The position numbers and the translations under genes were made by a program. The notes beneath the pieces are model-generated. The model worked only from the letters and a program-made list of their open reading frames with translations. It did no database searches and was not told the DNA's origin. A DNA stretch of 64,000 nt from Paenalicyclobacillus ferrooxydans (lineage in GTDB: Bacteria > Bacillota > Bacilli > Alicyclobacillales > Alicyclobacillaceae): contig NZ_LJCO01000017.1 of the NCBI RefSeq assembly GCF_001399675.1, positions 1 through 64,000 of the forward strand, in the 5' to 3' direction. This document shows positions 25,567-33,739 of the stretch, piece by piece. How positions within the stretch are numbered: position 1 is the stretch's first letter; each line of letters opens with the position of its first letter.

Positions 25567-25734
25567 GTGGGACTTGACTTGTTGCGGATAGGACGCTTTT
25601 GCCTGGAACTCGCAGCGTCGATGATGGTGTCCGTATTGGTCGTTTGGGCGCTCGCCACCTTTAGCAGCGGATTGTTCATTGCTCGGCATGTCGGCAATGT
25701 CATGAAGTGGCTTCGCCTTCATCAAGCTGAGTAA
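25567..25734 (+). CDS. Small single-helix membrane protein, unknown
   Basis: The 55-residue product has one membrane helix (LAASMMVSVLVVWALATF) flanked by an N-terminal LDLLRIGRFCLE and a basic C-terminal tail (RHVGNVMKWLRLHQ). GTG at 25567 is 9 nt after GGGAGG; the ATG at 25558 is too close to the site. No family recognised; 186 bases after tsaD and probably independent. Confidence 0.5.
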   Translation: MGLDLLRIGRFCLELAASMMVSVLVVWALATFSSGLFIARHVGNVMKWLRLHQAE

Positions 25735-25742
25735 ACGGACGA

Positions 25743-25781
25743 ATGACTTGAACAAATGACTTGAACAAATGACTTGATTGA
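25743..25781. repeat. 13-bp tandem repeat, 3 units
   Basis: ATGACTTGAACAA occurs twice exactly (25743-25755, 25756-25768) and a third time in altered form. Same unit length as the arrays at 7978 and 27662 but a different sequence. Confidence 0.8.
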
Positions 25782-25789
25782 ACAGAACA

Positions 25790-25835
25790 GGGTTGCCAGA
25801 AGCCAACTTGAACATGGGCCTCTGCAACCCTCTAT
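25790..25835. terminator. Possible weak terminator hairpin
   Basis: GGGTTGCCAGA pairs with TCTGCAACCC across a ~20-nt loop and is followed by TCTATTTG. The T run is poor. Confidence 0.35.
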
Positions 25836-25888
25836 TTGTGACAGGGAGAAGCTGTCGGATTCGGAGCCTGTCGCTAGGGGGCAGATTT

Positions 25889-25981
25889 GGAACGGATCGA
25901 TGCGGGCTGAAGTGAATTGGTAGTGGATTGGAACGGATCGATACGGGCTGAAGTAGATTGGTAGTGGATTGGAACGGATCC
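25889..25981. repeat. 41-bp tandem repeat, 2.3 units
   Basis: Two 41-bp units (25889-25929 and 25930-25970) differ at two positions and are followed by a partial third (25971-25981). They begin GGAACGGATCGAT and end TGGTAGTGGATT. The array abuts the 3' end of the MerR-type gene. Confidence 0.93.
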
Positions 25982-26021
25982 TGTGCTATAAAGGGGCCGT
26001 CCCCGGCTGGGAACGTTGCCG

Positions 26022-26795
26022 TCAGCTCGCAGCCACTCCAGTATAGACAGCGATAGCATCGCGAAGAAACACTGCACCGCCGGGAACGATGTCGTCGTAG
26101 TGTTTACGGAAGCGATCATCGTCAACGTACATTTGTGCGAGTCTCGCGTGTGCCTCCTTGCTGTAATCGCTCCAGTAATGAATCAGCCACTGATGGTGAA
26201 GGTGCGCCAGTCGTTGTGCTGTTTCTCCAGCGGGATCGCCTGACTGTACAGCCGTTTGCAACGTGCTTCGTATACGATCTTCCAACGTCGCCATGCCCTC
26301 GAATGTCTTGGGGCTCATCTCCAGCAAACGCTGGTTGGATTCATCCACCGCTTTATCGCCGTATTGGGCCCGAATTTCATCTCCATAGAGTTCTTCGTTC
26401 TGTTGCACGAGATTGCGCTTAAATCCCTCGAACTTCTCCTTGTCCTGCATCGTCACTCGTCCTTCCTCACTGGCAATCGTTTTTTCCACATTTTGAATCA
26501 AGGTATTCAGTTGCACTTGCTTCTCTTGGAGTCGCTTCAGGTGCTCTTTGAGTGCAGTCAGCGCATCAAAATTTGGTGAATCAAGAATCTGGCGGATGGT
26601 ATCGAGTTCCACGCCAAGTTCCCGGTATAACAGGATTTGTTGCAGCTTTTCGATTTCCTGTGAACTGTAGATTCGGTATCTCGACGAACTTACGCGAGCC
26701 GGTTTCAACAGCCCGATCTCGTCATAATACCTCAGCGTCCGTGCACTGACTCCGGCCATTCTAGTGAGTTGTTGAATGGTATATTCCGCTGTCAT
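26022..26795 (-). CDS. MerR-family regulator with TipAS-type effector domain
   Basis: The N-terminal winged helix (YTIQQLTRMAGVSARTLRYYDEIGLLKPARVSSSRYRIYSSQEIEKLQQI) is classical MerR; a coiled-coil linker (LKEHLKRLQEKQVQLNTLIQNVEKTI) leads to a C-terminal all-helical TipAS domain with the HLHHQWLIHYW segment typical of TipA/Mta-type regulators that sense hydrophobic drugs. No obvious target such as an efflux pump is adjacent, so it may regulate itself or a distant gene. Start ATG 26795 gives a typical MerR N-terminus; ATG 26816 is possible. Confidence 0.9.
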   Translation of the reverse strand: MTAEYTIQQLTRMAGVSARTLRYYDEIGLLKPARVSSSRYRIYSSQEIEKLQQILLYRELGVELDTIRQILDSPNFDALTALKEHLKRLQEKQVQLNTLIQNVEKTIASEEGRVTMQDKEKFEGFKRNLVQQNEELYGDEIRAQYGDKAVDESNQRLLEMSPKTFEGMATLEDRIRSTLQTAVQSGDPAGETAQRLAHLHHQWLIHYWSDYSKEAHARLAQMYVDDDRFRKHYDDIVPGGAVFLRDAIAVYTGVAAS

Positions 26796-26968
26796 CACCC
26801 CCAACGCATGATTCATCGTCGTATGCCAACTGGTTTCCTGATGTCTTTCACTCTAAACCTTTACGCACCGTCAAGGTCAAGACATGAATATCACGACATT
26901 CAGAAGCGGGATTGAACGGGCTGGTGTATGCTGATGTTAATAATGGTGACGACGGGAGTGGATAGGAA

Positions 26969-27259
26969 ATGGCTGATTTAAAACTTTCGGATGCCGATAT
27001 TGCCGCGCGCCTAGCAGCTCTGCCGGAATGGAAAATTGATGGAAAGGTCATCTCACGGAGGTTTTCGTTTTCTTCATTTCCTGAGGCGATCCAGTTCACA
27101 AACAGCGTTGCGGAGATTGCCGAGGAGAGAAAGCATCATCCGTTCATTCAGATCGACTTCAAACACGTTACGCTGAAGTTAACCACTTGGCATGCAGGCG
27201 GACTGACAGAAGAAGACTTCGAGGAAGCAAGGGCGTTCGATGCATTATATCAGTCCTAG
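26969..27259 (+). CDS. phhB: Pterin-4a-carbinolamine dehydratase
   Basis: Dehydrates 4a-hydroxytetrahydropterin. The 96-residue protein contains the active-site pattern E.RKHHPFIQIDFKHVTLKLTTWHAGGLTEED with the three conserved His. In bacteria it serves aromatic hydroxylases or moonlights in folate/molybdopterin metabolism. It is followed 41 bases later by the CHY zinc-finger gene on the same strand. Confidence 0.95.
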   Translation: MADLKLSDADIAARLAALPEWKIDGKVISRRFSFSSFPEAIQFTNSVAEIAEERKHHPFIQIDFKHVTLKLTTWHAGGLTEEDFEEARAFDALYQS

Positions 27260-27300
27260 ATATGGTCTCTGAACTAGACTTAATCCAGTGGAGGAAGACG

Positions 27301-27648
27301 ATGGAGAGAATTGTACATGGGGTAAAGGTAAAAGGGCTTCAAGTGGACCCTGAGACGCGTTGCGAGCATTACGCTGCAGACGTGGACATCATCGCGATCA
27401 AGTTCGCATGTTGTGATACGTATTACCCTTGCAGAGAATGTCATGACGCTTTGCGCGATCACGATGCAAAGACATGGAAGCCGGCGGAATTCGGCGAGAA
27501 GGCGGTGCTTTGTGGACATTGTGGACGTGAGCTTACGATTGAGGAATATCTCAGATCTGACTCACGCTGTCCGGAGTGCCATGCACCGTTCAATCCTCGG
27601 TGCAGTTTTCACTATCACTCGTACTTTGACGTCCCTTCGGAAGCGTAA
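27301..27648 (+). CDS. CHY zinc-finger protein
   Basis: The 115-residue protein has the CHY-type pattern of paired Cys/His zinc ligands: CEHYAADVDIIAIKFACCDTYYPCRECHD, then CGHCGRELTIEEYL and CPECHAPFNPRCSFHYHSYF. Bacterial stand-alone CHY proteins are of unknown function; related yeast Hot13 acts in mitochondrial redox/zinc handling. The ATG at 27301 is preceded by GGAGG. Confidence 0.88.
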   Translation: MERIVHGVKVKGLQVDPETRCEHYAADVDIIAIKFACCDTYYPCRECHDALRDHDAKTWKPAEFGEKAVLCGHCGRELTIEEYLRSDSRCPECHAPFNPRCSFHYHSYFDVPSEA

Positions 27649-27661
27649 ATTTGTAACAGCC

Positions 27662-27700
27662 ACGGGTTAGAGTTACGGGTTAGAGTTACGGGTTAGAGTT
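27662..27700. repeat. 13-bp tandem repeat, three exact units
   Basis: ACGGGTTAGAGTT repeated three times exactly, with a fourth diverging after 5 bases. Confidence 0.95.
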
Positions 27701-27760
27701 ACGGGATTGGTCAGGTTTCGATCCTGAGGTTGGGGCGACAGCATGAAGGCCGCATGGAGC

Positions 27761-27870
27761 AGGCAGGAGCAGGCAGGAGCAGGCAGGAGCAGGCAGGAGC
27801 AGGCAGGAGCAGGCAGGAGCAGGCAGGAGCAGGCAGGAGCAGGCAGGAGCAGGCAGGAGCAGGCAGGAGC
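27761..27870. repeat. 10-bp tandem repeat, eleven exact units
   Basis: AGGCAGGAGC is repeated eleven times without a single change, the most uniform array in the window, so it is recent or replication-active. Read as RNA it is a purine-rich AGGAGC array; no ATG with proper spacing follows. Confidence 0.97.
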
Positions 27871-27937
27871 AGGGGAACGGCCATAACTTCCGCTATTGTG
27901 TCAATAAGGGACAAAAACGGTTTATCCTTTCAGAACG

Positions 27938-28120
27938 AACGAACAAAATTTCCCTTATCGCTCTGATTTGAATCGTAGCTCGGTCACCAACGAACAAATC
28001 TTCCCTTGTTGCCTGATTTTCATCTTGATTTGGGGTCGCGGAGCCGAACAGCGAACAATTTGTTCGTTGTTCGGCAGATTTTAGTTGAAAAACCCCATTA
28101 AGGAACAACTTTTCCCTTAG
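27938..28120. repeat. Dispersed CGAACAAA..TTCCCTT motif, three copies plus a 33-bp palindrome
   Basis: Copies at 27940-27958, 27990-28008 and 28103-28119 share (C/G)GAACAA(A/C)..TTCCCTT. Between them, 28043-28075 is an almost perfect palindrome (arms GCCGAACAGCGAACAA and TTGTTCGTTGTTCGGC) built from the same CGAACAA word. Related copies occur in the gap before acpS (9530-9655). Confidence 0.7.
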
Positions 28121-28130
28121 GCGCCGGGCA

Positions 28131-28496
28131 TTAAGAGGCTCGCAGCGACTTAGCCAGGCGTCCTCGCACCAACCAGGCCGCGGTAAGTCGCTGACAGCCA
28201 CTTAAATCGCCGAAAATATCACTTTAAGTCGCTGGCACCGGCTTAACGGATCGGACCGTCGGGCATTAAGAGGCTCGCAGCGACTTAACCAGGCGTGACC
28301 GCACCAACCAAGCAGTGGTAAGTCGCTGACAGCCACTTAAGTCACCGAAAATGTCACTTTAAGTCGCTGGCACCGACTTAACGGATCGGACGGAAGGGTA
28401 TTAAGTCGCTCACAGCGACTTAATCGGTTGGACGGAAGGGTATTAAGCGGCTGACAGCCGCTTAACTGGGCGGGTTCCCAGAGCTAAGCGGCTGTA
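28131..28496. repeat. Block A of the TTAAGTCG palindrome family (eight palindromes, 135-bp period)
   Basis: Palindromes of 22-23 bp lie at 28131-28152, 28184-28205, 28224-28246, 28266-28288, 28319-28340, 28359-28381, 28401-28423 and 28443-28465, with a remnant at 28484-28496. Arms are TTAAGTCGCT/AGCGACTTAA or close variants; those at 28401 and 28443 are perfect. Positions recur with an exact 135-base shift (28131 to 28266 to 28401; 28184 to 28319; 28224 to 28359), so a 135-bp unit with three palindromes is tandemly duplicated. See block B at 49631. Confidence 0.95.
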
Positions 28497-28655
28497 AATC
28501 CAATCATGGGGTCTTTGTACCGTGCCGATTTGACACCGGCACCTGCCGTAGTGCGAACCGCCGGCCCCCCACCTCAGTGACGGTCCCTGCCTGAGTGACG
28601 GTCCGCCGACCCGCCGGTCCCTGCCTATACCTGCCTTAGTGACGCGCCTAGCCGC

Positions 28656-30410
28656 TTACGACAACTTGTACACGAGGGCCTCGTATGGTCGGAGGCTGAG
28701 ACGTCGAACATCCAGGCTTTCACGTGCTTCGTAGTTCGACACAATCAGCTCGACTGCAGTCTCGGGGAGACCTGTTGGCAGAGTGAACTCAGCCTCATCA
28801 CCGTAGAAATTGCAAATCACCAGCCATACTTCTTCGCCAAGTGTGCGAGTGTAGGCGTAGATCTGCGGGTGGTCACGGAGAATCAGGTCGTACTTCCCGT
28901 AGACCATAATCAGATGGTTATGGCGCAGGTCTACAAGCTTCTGATAATAGTGGAACACGGAGTTCGGGTCTTCAAGCGCTGCTTTTGCGTTGATGTCCAC
29001 GTAATTCGGGTTCATTCCAATCCATGGTGTACCCTTTGTGAACCCTGCATTTGCACTCGCATCCCATTGCATCGGCGTACGGGCGTTGTCCCTTCCCTTG
29101 ACGTGGATGGCATGGAGGAGCTTGTCGGCATCACCGCTGCCTTCGACGATCCGTTCCCGCCACAGATTGTGAATCTCCACATCTCGGTAGTCCTCGATGC
29201 TTGGGAACGCAACATTCGTCATGCCGAGCTCTTCGCCCTGATAGATGTACGGTGTGCCTTGTTGTAAATGCAGGAATGTGGCCAGCATCTTTGCAGACTC
29301 AACCCGGTAGTTTTTATCGTCGCCAAACCGCGAGACTGAGCGGGGTTGGTCGTGGTTGTTCAGATACAGGCTGTTCCATGCTTTTCCGTACAGTTCATCT
29401 TGCCAGCGGCTCATGATGACTTTGAGATCGCTCAGTTTCCAAGGTGCCAAGTCCCACTTTCCGCCAGGACCGGAATCGACATCTGTATGTTCAAACTGAA
29501 ACACCATGTTCAGCTCATCTCGGTTATACCCAGCGTAAAGCTGTGCATCCTGTGGCGTCACTCCGCCAGTTTCTCCGACAGTCATGATGTCGTACTTGGA
29601 CAGAACCCGCTCGTTCATCTCCTGGATGTATTCGTGGACTTTCGGGCCGTTGGTAAAGAACTCTCCGCCCCAAGCGTATTTCTCGCCCGGTGCCGGTGTT
29701 GCATCAGGCAGACCCTCTACTTTTGAGATGCAGTTGATGACGTCCATGCGAAATCCGTCGATGCCCTTGTCGAGCCAGAACGTCATCAGATCGTAGACTT
29801 CGTTGCGCACCTTGGGGTTTTCCCAGTTCAAATCAGGTTGTTTGCTGCTGAACAGGTGCAAGAAGTATTCATCCGTCGCTTCGTCATATTTCCATGCCGA
29901 TCCGCTGAAAAATGACACCCAGTTGTTTGGCTCGCTTCCGTCTTTGCCGGGGCGCCATATGTAGTAATCGCGAAACGGGTTTTCTTTTGATTTCCGGGAC
30001 TCGATAAACCAGGGATGCTCATCAGATGAGTGATTTACGACCAAGTCCATGACCAACTTTATGCCGCGTTTGTGCATTTCTGAGAGCATTTCATCAAAAT
30101 CTTCCATGGTGCCAAACTCTCGCATGACGTCACGGTAGTTGCTGATGTCATAACCGTTATCGTCGTTTGGCGACTCGTAAATCGGGCTTAACCAGACGAC
30201 ATCGACGCCGAGTTCCTTCAAATAGTCGAGCCGTGATGTGATGCCTTTCAGATCTCCGATGCCGTCACCGTTCGAATCCATGAAGCTGCGCGGATAAATT
30301 TGGTAGACAACGGCTTCTTTCCACCACTTGCGATCGAGATCAATCACGCTGGCCCCTGCGCTTGCACGCTCGGCTTTTTTCTGTTGATTTGAGCTATCGT
30401 TTGACTGCAA
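28656..30410 (-). CDS. Alpha-glucosidase (GH13, oligo-1,6-glucosidase type)
   Basis: The 584-residue GH13 enzyme has the catalytic triad Asp223 (GFRMDVIN), Glu280 (VGETGG) and Asp354 (NNHDQPR), plus YQIYPRSF and DLVVNHSSDEHPWF. Val after the nucleophile Asp (GFRMDV) is typical of alpha-1,6-cleaving (isomaltose-type) enzymes, whereas Ala/Thr is usual in maltases; so isomaltose or dextran-derived oligosaccharides are likely substrates (inference). No signal peptide: it acts in the cytoplasm on imported sugar. The TTG start at 30410 has GGAGG 9 nt upstream. Last gene of the LacI/ABC operon. Confidence 0.92.
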   Translation of the reverse strand: MQSNDSSNQQKKAERASAGASVIDLDRKWWKEAVVYQIYPRSFMDSNGDGIGDLKGITSRLDYLKELGVDVVWLSPIYESPNDDNGYDISNYRDVMREFGTMEDFDEMLSEMHKRGIKLVMDLVVNHSSDEHPWFIESRKSKENPFRDYYIWRPGKDGSEPNNWVSFFSGSAWKYDEATDEYFLHLFSSKQPDLNWENPKVRNEVYDLMTFWLDKGIDGFRMDVINCISKVEGLPDATPAPGEKYAWGGEFFTNGPKVHEYIQEMNERVLSKYDIMTVGETGGVTPQDAQLYAGYNRDELNMVFQFEHTDVDSGPGGKWDLAPWKLSDLKVIMSRWQDELYGKAWNSLYLNNHDQPRSVSRFGDDKNYRVESAKMLATFLHLQQGTPYIYQGEELGMTNVAFPSIEDYRDVEIHNLWRERIVEGSGDADKLLHAIHVKGRDNARTPMQWDASANAGFTKGTPWIGMNPNYVDINAKAALEDPNSVFHYYQKLVDLRHNHLIMVYGKYDLILRDHPQIYAYTRTLGEEVWLVICNFYGDEAEFTLPTGLPETAVELIVSNYEARESLDVRRLSLRPYEALVYKLS

Positions 30411-30493
30411 GATGACGTTCCTCCTCGATGTCCATACCGTGTGCAGTGTTTAGCTTGCCGGTATCCAACAATCAGTAATTATACCTGGAGGCC

Positions 30494-31324
30494 TCAGCCC
30501 TTGACAGCACCAGCTGTAAGACCTGCGACAATCCATCTCCGGAATATGATCACCAAGATGACAATCGGCACGATGGATACGATGGAACCCGCAAAGATAT
30601 CTCCGTACGGGATGTTGAACTGGCCGCTGAAGAGGGCGATACCAACCGGAATCGTCCGCATGTTATCGGACGAGTTGAAGACAAGTGCCATAAAAAATTC
30701 TGTCCAGGCAGCCACAAAAGTAAAGACGGCAGCGGTGAACAGACCCGGTGTTGTCAGCGGCAAGAAGATACGGTAGAAGGTTTGAAAAATCGTCGCACCA
30801 TCGATTTTTGCGGCTTCGAGCAGCGCACCCGGCACCTGTAAAAAGTAATTCCTCAAGATCCAAATTGCAAACGGAAGATTAAATGCAGTATATGGCACTA
30901 TCAACGCCTGATAACTGTTTAACCAACCAATCTGTCGCAAAATCATATAGAGCGGGGTAATCACCGCTATCGGCGGGAACACAGAGATGATAAGCAGTCC
31001 AATCAGGGTTGGAGTTTTCGCACGTATCGGCAGCCGAGCAATCGAAAATCCAGCCATACTGGCCAAAGCCAAAACCAGAAATGTCGTGATGACGGCCACG
31101 ATAACGCTGTTGATGATATACTTGGCAAACCCAAATTTGACAAATGCATTGGTGTAATGCGCAAAAGTCCAGTGTCGTGGGAACAACGAAGGCGGGTAGG
31201 CCCCAATATCCATATTTGGCTTGAAGGACGTGATAAACATCCAGTAAAACGGCAGTAAGATGATGATTAGAAACAGAATCAGAACCACCCAGCCGATGAC
31301 GCGCTGTGTTCGAGATTGGATCAT
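30494..31324 (-). CDS. Sugar ABC transporter permease (MalG type)
   Basis: The 276-residue inner-membrane protein has six predicted helices and the ABC permease EAA loop (EAAKIDGATIFQTFYRIFLPLTTPGL), which contacts the ATPase. It overlaps the other permease by 4 bases. No ATP-binding subunit gene is in the operon, so a shared MsmX-type ATPase encoded elsewhere probably drives this importer, as known for Bacillus sugar transporters. Confidence 0.93.
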   Translation of the reverse strand: MIQSRTQRVIGWVVLILFLIIILLPFYWMFITSFKPNMDIGAYPPSLFPRHWTFAHYTNAFVKFGFAKYIINSVIVAVITTFLVLALASMAGFSIARLPIRAKTPTLIGLLIISVFPPIAVITPLYMILRQIGWLNSYQALIVPYTAFNLPFAIWILRNYFLQVPGALLEAAKIDGATIFQTFYRIFLPLTTPGLFTAAVFTFVAAWTEFFMALVFNSSDNMRTIPVGIALFSGQFNIPYGDIFAGSIVSIVPIVILVIIFRRWIVAGLTAGAVKG

Positions 31325-32262
31325 GCTGCATCCCCCTCCACCATGCTTCGAAATGCTGAAAGGAAAATCAGGCAGACGGCGAGCACGAGGATGACTGTAC
31401 TGACAGCGATCGATGCTCCGATGCCAAAGTGCAGGTTTTGAAACAGGGACGTTTCGCCAAGCATAGCCAGTGACTCAGTAGAGTTTCCTGGTCCGCCATT
31501 GGTAAGGACAAACGGCAGGTCGAACACGCCGAATGCCTGTAAGATGCGAAAGAGTGCCGCCAACGAGATACTGCCGCGAAGAAGGGGGAAGGTGATATTC
31601 CAAAAAACTTCCCATTTGTTTGCTCCATCAATATAGGCAGCTTCGTAGTAGTCCTTCGGAATCATCTGCAGTCCACTGACTAGGATGATGACAACAAAGG
31701 GGGTTGTCTTCCAAATGTCTGCCACCATCATCGAGATCACGGCGCTGACTGGTGTGCCAAGCCATGTGACAGGCTGGCTCACAATATGCAGGGAGGTTAC
31801 GATGTAGTTTAAAACCCCGTACACACCGTTGTATATGTAACCCCACATTTGAGCCGAAATCACCGTGATGAGCGACCAGGGAATCAGCATCACGACAATA
31901 GACACGCCCTGCAACCGTTGTACATTTTGAATGGCGAGTGCAATCAGCATGCCAAGTACAAGCTCAACGATGACGGTCACGATGGCGTAATAAACAGTGA
32001 ACCATACGCTGTGCCAGAACACCCCGCTGTTTACAAGAACTCCATAGTTTTTCAAGCCGATAAATGACATCTTATAGCCGCTTGTCGTCAATTGAATGTC
32101 ATTCAAGCTCATAAACACGGAGTACACGATAGGAAACAGCGTGACGACTGCAATCACAAGGATGGCAGGGGACAAAAGTCCGTACCCAGACCGTCGATCC
32201 GATGCTTGTAGGGACTTTCTTGCCTGTACTGGCGGTAAACTTGGCACTTGTGCTTCCATCAA
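31321..32262 (-). CDS. Sugar ABC transporter permease (MalF type)
   Basis: The 313-residue protein has an N-terminal cytoplasmic stretch, six or so helices and the EAA loop (EAAYIDGANKWEVFWNITFPLLRGS). Together with the MalG-type permease it forms the membrane channel for the sugar importer. Its start is 93 bases downstream of the binding-protein gene, after an intercistronic hairpin. Confidence 0.93.
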   Translation of the reverse strand: MMEAQVPSLPPVQARKSLQASDRRSGYGLLSPAILVIAVVTLFPIVYSVFMSLNDIQLTTSGYKMSFIGLKNYGVLVNSGVFWHSVWFTVYYAIVTVIVELVLGMLIALAIQNVQRLQGVSIVVMLIPWSLITVISAQMWGYIYNGVYGVLNYIVTSLHIVSQPVTWLGTPVSAVISMMVADIWKTTPFVVIILVSGLQMIPKDYYEAAYIDGANKWEVFWNITFPLLRGSISLAALFRILQAFGVFDLPFVLTNGGPGNSTESLAMLGETSLFQNLHFGIGASIAVSTVILVLAVCLIFLSAFRSMVEGDAA

Positions 32263-32283
32263 TGCCTCACCTCAATATTGGAT

Positions 32284-32309
32284 GGAGGGTGTGGCTGACC
32301 ACACCCTCC
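32284..32309 (-). other. Intercistronic stem-loop after the binding-protein gene
   Basis: GGAGGGTGTGG pairs perfectly with CCACACCCTCC around a 4-nt loop (32284-32309). There is no T run, so it most likely stabilises the upstream binding-protein mRNA and lowers expression of the permeases, a common pattern in ABC sugar operons. Confidence 0.65.
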
Positions 32310-32355
32310 GCTCCTGACTCGAATTGAAACATCCCAATTCGGGACTTTGAAACGA

Positions 32356-33705
32356 TTATAGTCCGCCGCCGCTTGCAGCCTGGTTAATTTGCGTTTGTGC
32401 CTGCTGCAACGCAGCCGAAACACTCACTGAACCCGTCAGAGCAGCGTTGACGTTCGTGTAGAGGGCTTTCGAGATGGCCGGGTAGTTCGGGTTCTGATCT
32501 GGACGAGAAACGTAATGCGTCTTGCTGACAAGCCCGAAGATGGGGCTGACTGCTTGCACGGATGGATCATTCGCGACCTGAGCATTGGTCGGGATTTCAG
32601 AGAACTGTTTGGCCAAAATGGTCTGTGCTTGCGTGTTTGTCATCCAGTCAATAAATGTAACCGCAGCCTGTGTGTGTTGCGTATGCGGGTTGATGTACAA
32701 GTCCCAGCCACCGATGGTGCTGTACCCGCTTGCGCCGCCAAAGGTCGGAAGCACAGTTACACCAACCTTGCCGACAACCTTGGAACTCTTGTTGTTTTGC
32801 GAGTCCGACCATGCATACGACCAGTTACGGAGGAATGCAGCGTTGCCCTGGACGAACACGTCCTCAGATTGTGGTTCTTGGAAGTTGATGACTGACTTTG
32901 GAGTCACGCCGCTGGTGATGAGCCCGCGCATAAAGGTGAGGGCTTTGATTGCTTGCGGTGAGTCGATGGCAGCTTTGCCGCTTGAGTTGAGTACCTGTCC
33001 GCCTGCGTCCGTTAAGTACTCTGTAAAGTCACACGTCAAACCTTCGTAAGACGCTCCCTGCCAGACAAAGCCGTATTGGACCAGACCTTTTTTCTGCAAG
33101 GTTTCTGCCTCTTGCTGTACTTGCTGCCAAGAGGTTGGGACAGGCAGACCAGCTTGCTTCAGAAGGTCTTTGCGGTAGAACAGGAAGCCCGAGTCAGCAA
33201 AGAACGGGGCTGCATAAACCTTGCCTTGGTAGGTCGCACCTTGCACCAAGCCCTTCGAGAATCGATTAAAAAAGTTCGATGGAACAACTCCGTTGAGCGG
33301 CATAGCTAATTGGTTACTGGCAAACTGCGCCGGCCAAACAACATCGCCCATATATACGTCTGGTGTCGCAGCACCGCCGCCAATCGTGGTTGTGAGGCTG
33401 GCACGGTTGGTGTCAGTGTTGCTGTTCTGGTCTTGAAGGGTTACGTGGATATTGGGGTGCTCCGCATTGAATTTGCTAATCAGGGTCTGCCGAAGTCCGG
33501 TGTGGGTAATCGGAGGCGCAGCCCATACGATGTTGACAACGCCGCCGGCCCCGGAACCTGCAGCGGTGTTGGTACTGTTGGTGGTTGCATTTGTCCCTGC
33601 TGTTCCATTGGAAGCGTTGTTGGTACCCGTGCCGCAACCTGCAAGCAACCCGCCAGCGACTGTGAGCGTGGCAAGAATGGCGCCGCCTCTGTAAAGACCT
33701 TTCAT
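32356..33705 (-). CDS. Sugar-binding lipoprotein of an ABC importer (family 1 SBP)
   Basis: The 449-residue protein starts with a lipoprotein signal peptide (lipobox LLAGC), followed by a Thr/Asn/Ala/Gly-rich linker and a solute-binding domain with typical SBP_bac_1 segments (TLISKFNAEHPNIHVTLQDQNSNTD, FFADSGFLFYRKDLLKQAGLPVPTSWQQVQQEAETL, GGWDLYINPHTQHTQAAVTFIDWM). It would sit on the outer membrane face, delivering oligosaccharide to the permeases. The ATG at 33705 follows AGGGGG. It follows lacI by 34 bases. Confidence 0.93.
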   Translation of the reverse strand: MKGLYRGGAILATLTVAGGLLAGCGTGTNNASNGTAGTNATTNSTNTAAGSGAGGVVNIVWAAPPITHTGLRQTLISKFNAEHPNIHVTLQDQNSNTDTNRASLTTTIGGGAATPDVYMGDVVWPAQFASNQLAMPLNGVVPSNFFNRFSKGLVQGATYQGKVYAAPFFADSGFLFYRKDLLKQAGLPVPTSWQQVQQEAETLQKKGLVQYGFVWQGASYEGLTCDFTEYLTDAGGQVLNSSGKAAIDSPQAIKALTFMRGLITSGVTPKSVINFQEPQSEDVFVQGNAAFLRNWSYAWSDSQNNKSSKVVGKVGVTVLPTFGGASGYSTIGGWDLYINPHTQHTQAAVTFIDWMTNTQAQTILAKQFSEIPTNAQVANDPSVQAVSPIFGLVSKTHYVSRPDQNPNYPAISKALYTNVNAALTGSVSVSAALQQAQTQINQAASGGGL

Positions 33706-33739
33706 TCTGAAATCCCCCTTTTCACTGTTGAACCTGAAA

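Larger units (their letters stand above)
27649..28655. other. 1-kb gene-free, repeat-dense intergenic region
   Basis: Between the convergent CHY and alpha-glucosidase genes. It contains, in order: a 13-bp tandem repeat, an 11-unit 10-bp tandem repeat, three CGAACAAA..TTCCCTT-type motifs, a 33-bp palindrome, and a block of eight TTAAGTCG-type palindromes. Frames in this region are products of the repeats and lack ribosome sites. Toward the 3' end (28500-28655) there are only short GTGACGG-type repeats. Confidence 0.8.

Noticed and set aside
27730-27966. 78-codon frame over the 10-bp repeat (GAGRSRQEQA repeats)
   Set aside because: Pure repeat translation without a ribosome site or any conserved flank.
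28131-28496. CRISPR array interpretation of the palindrome block
   Set aside because: Repeats are palindromes with varied sequence, spacing is uneven within the unit, the inter-palindrome sequences themselves repeat every 135 bases, and no cas gene is near.
28123-28500. Insertion sequence or MITE at block A
   Set aside because: No target-site duplication or transposase could be identified; a mobile origin remains only a hypothesis.
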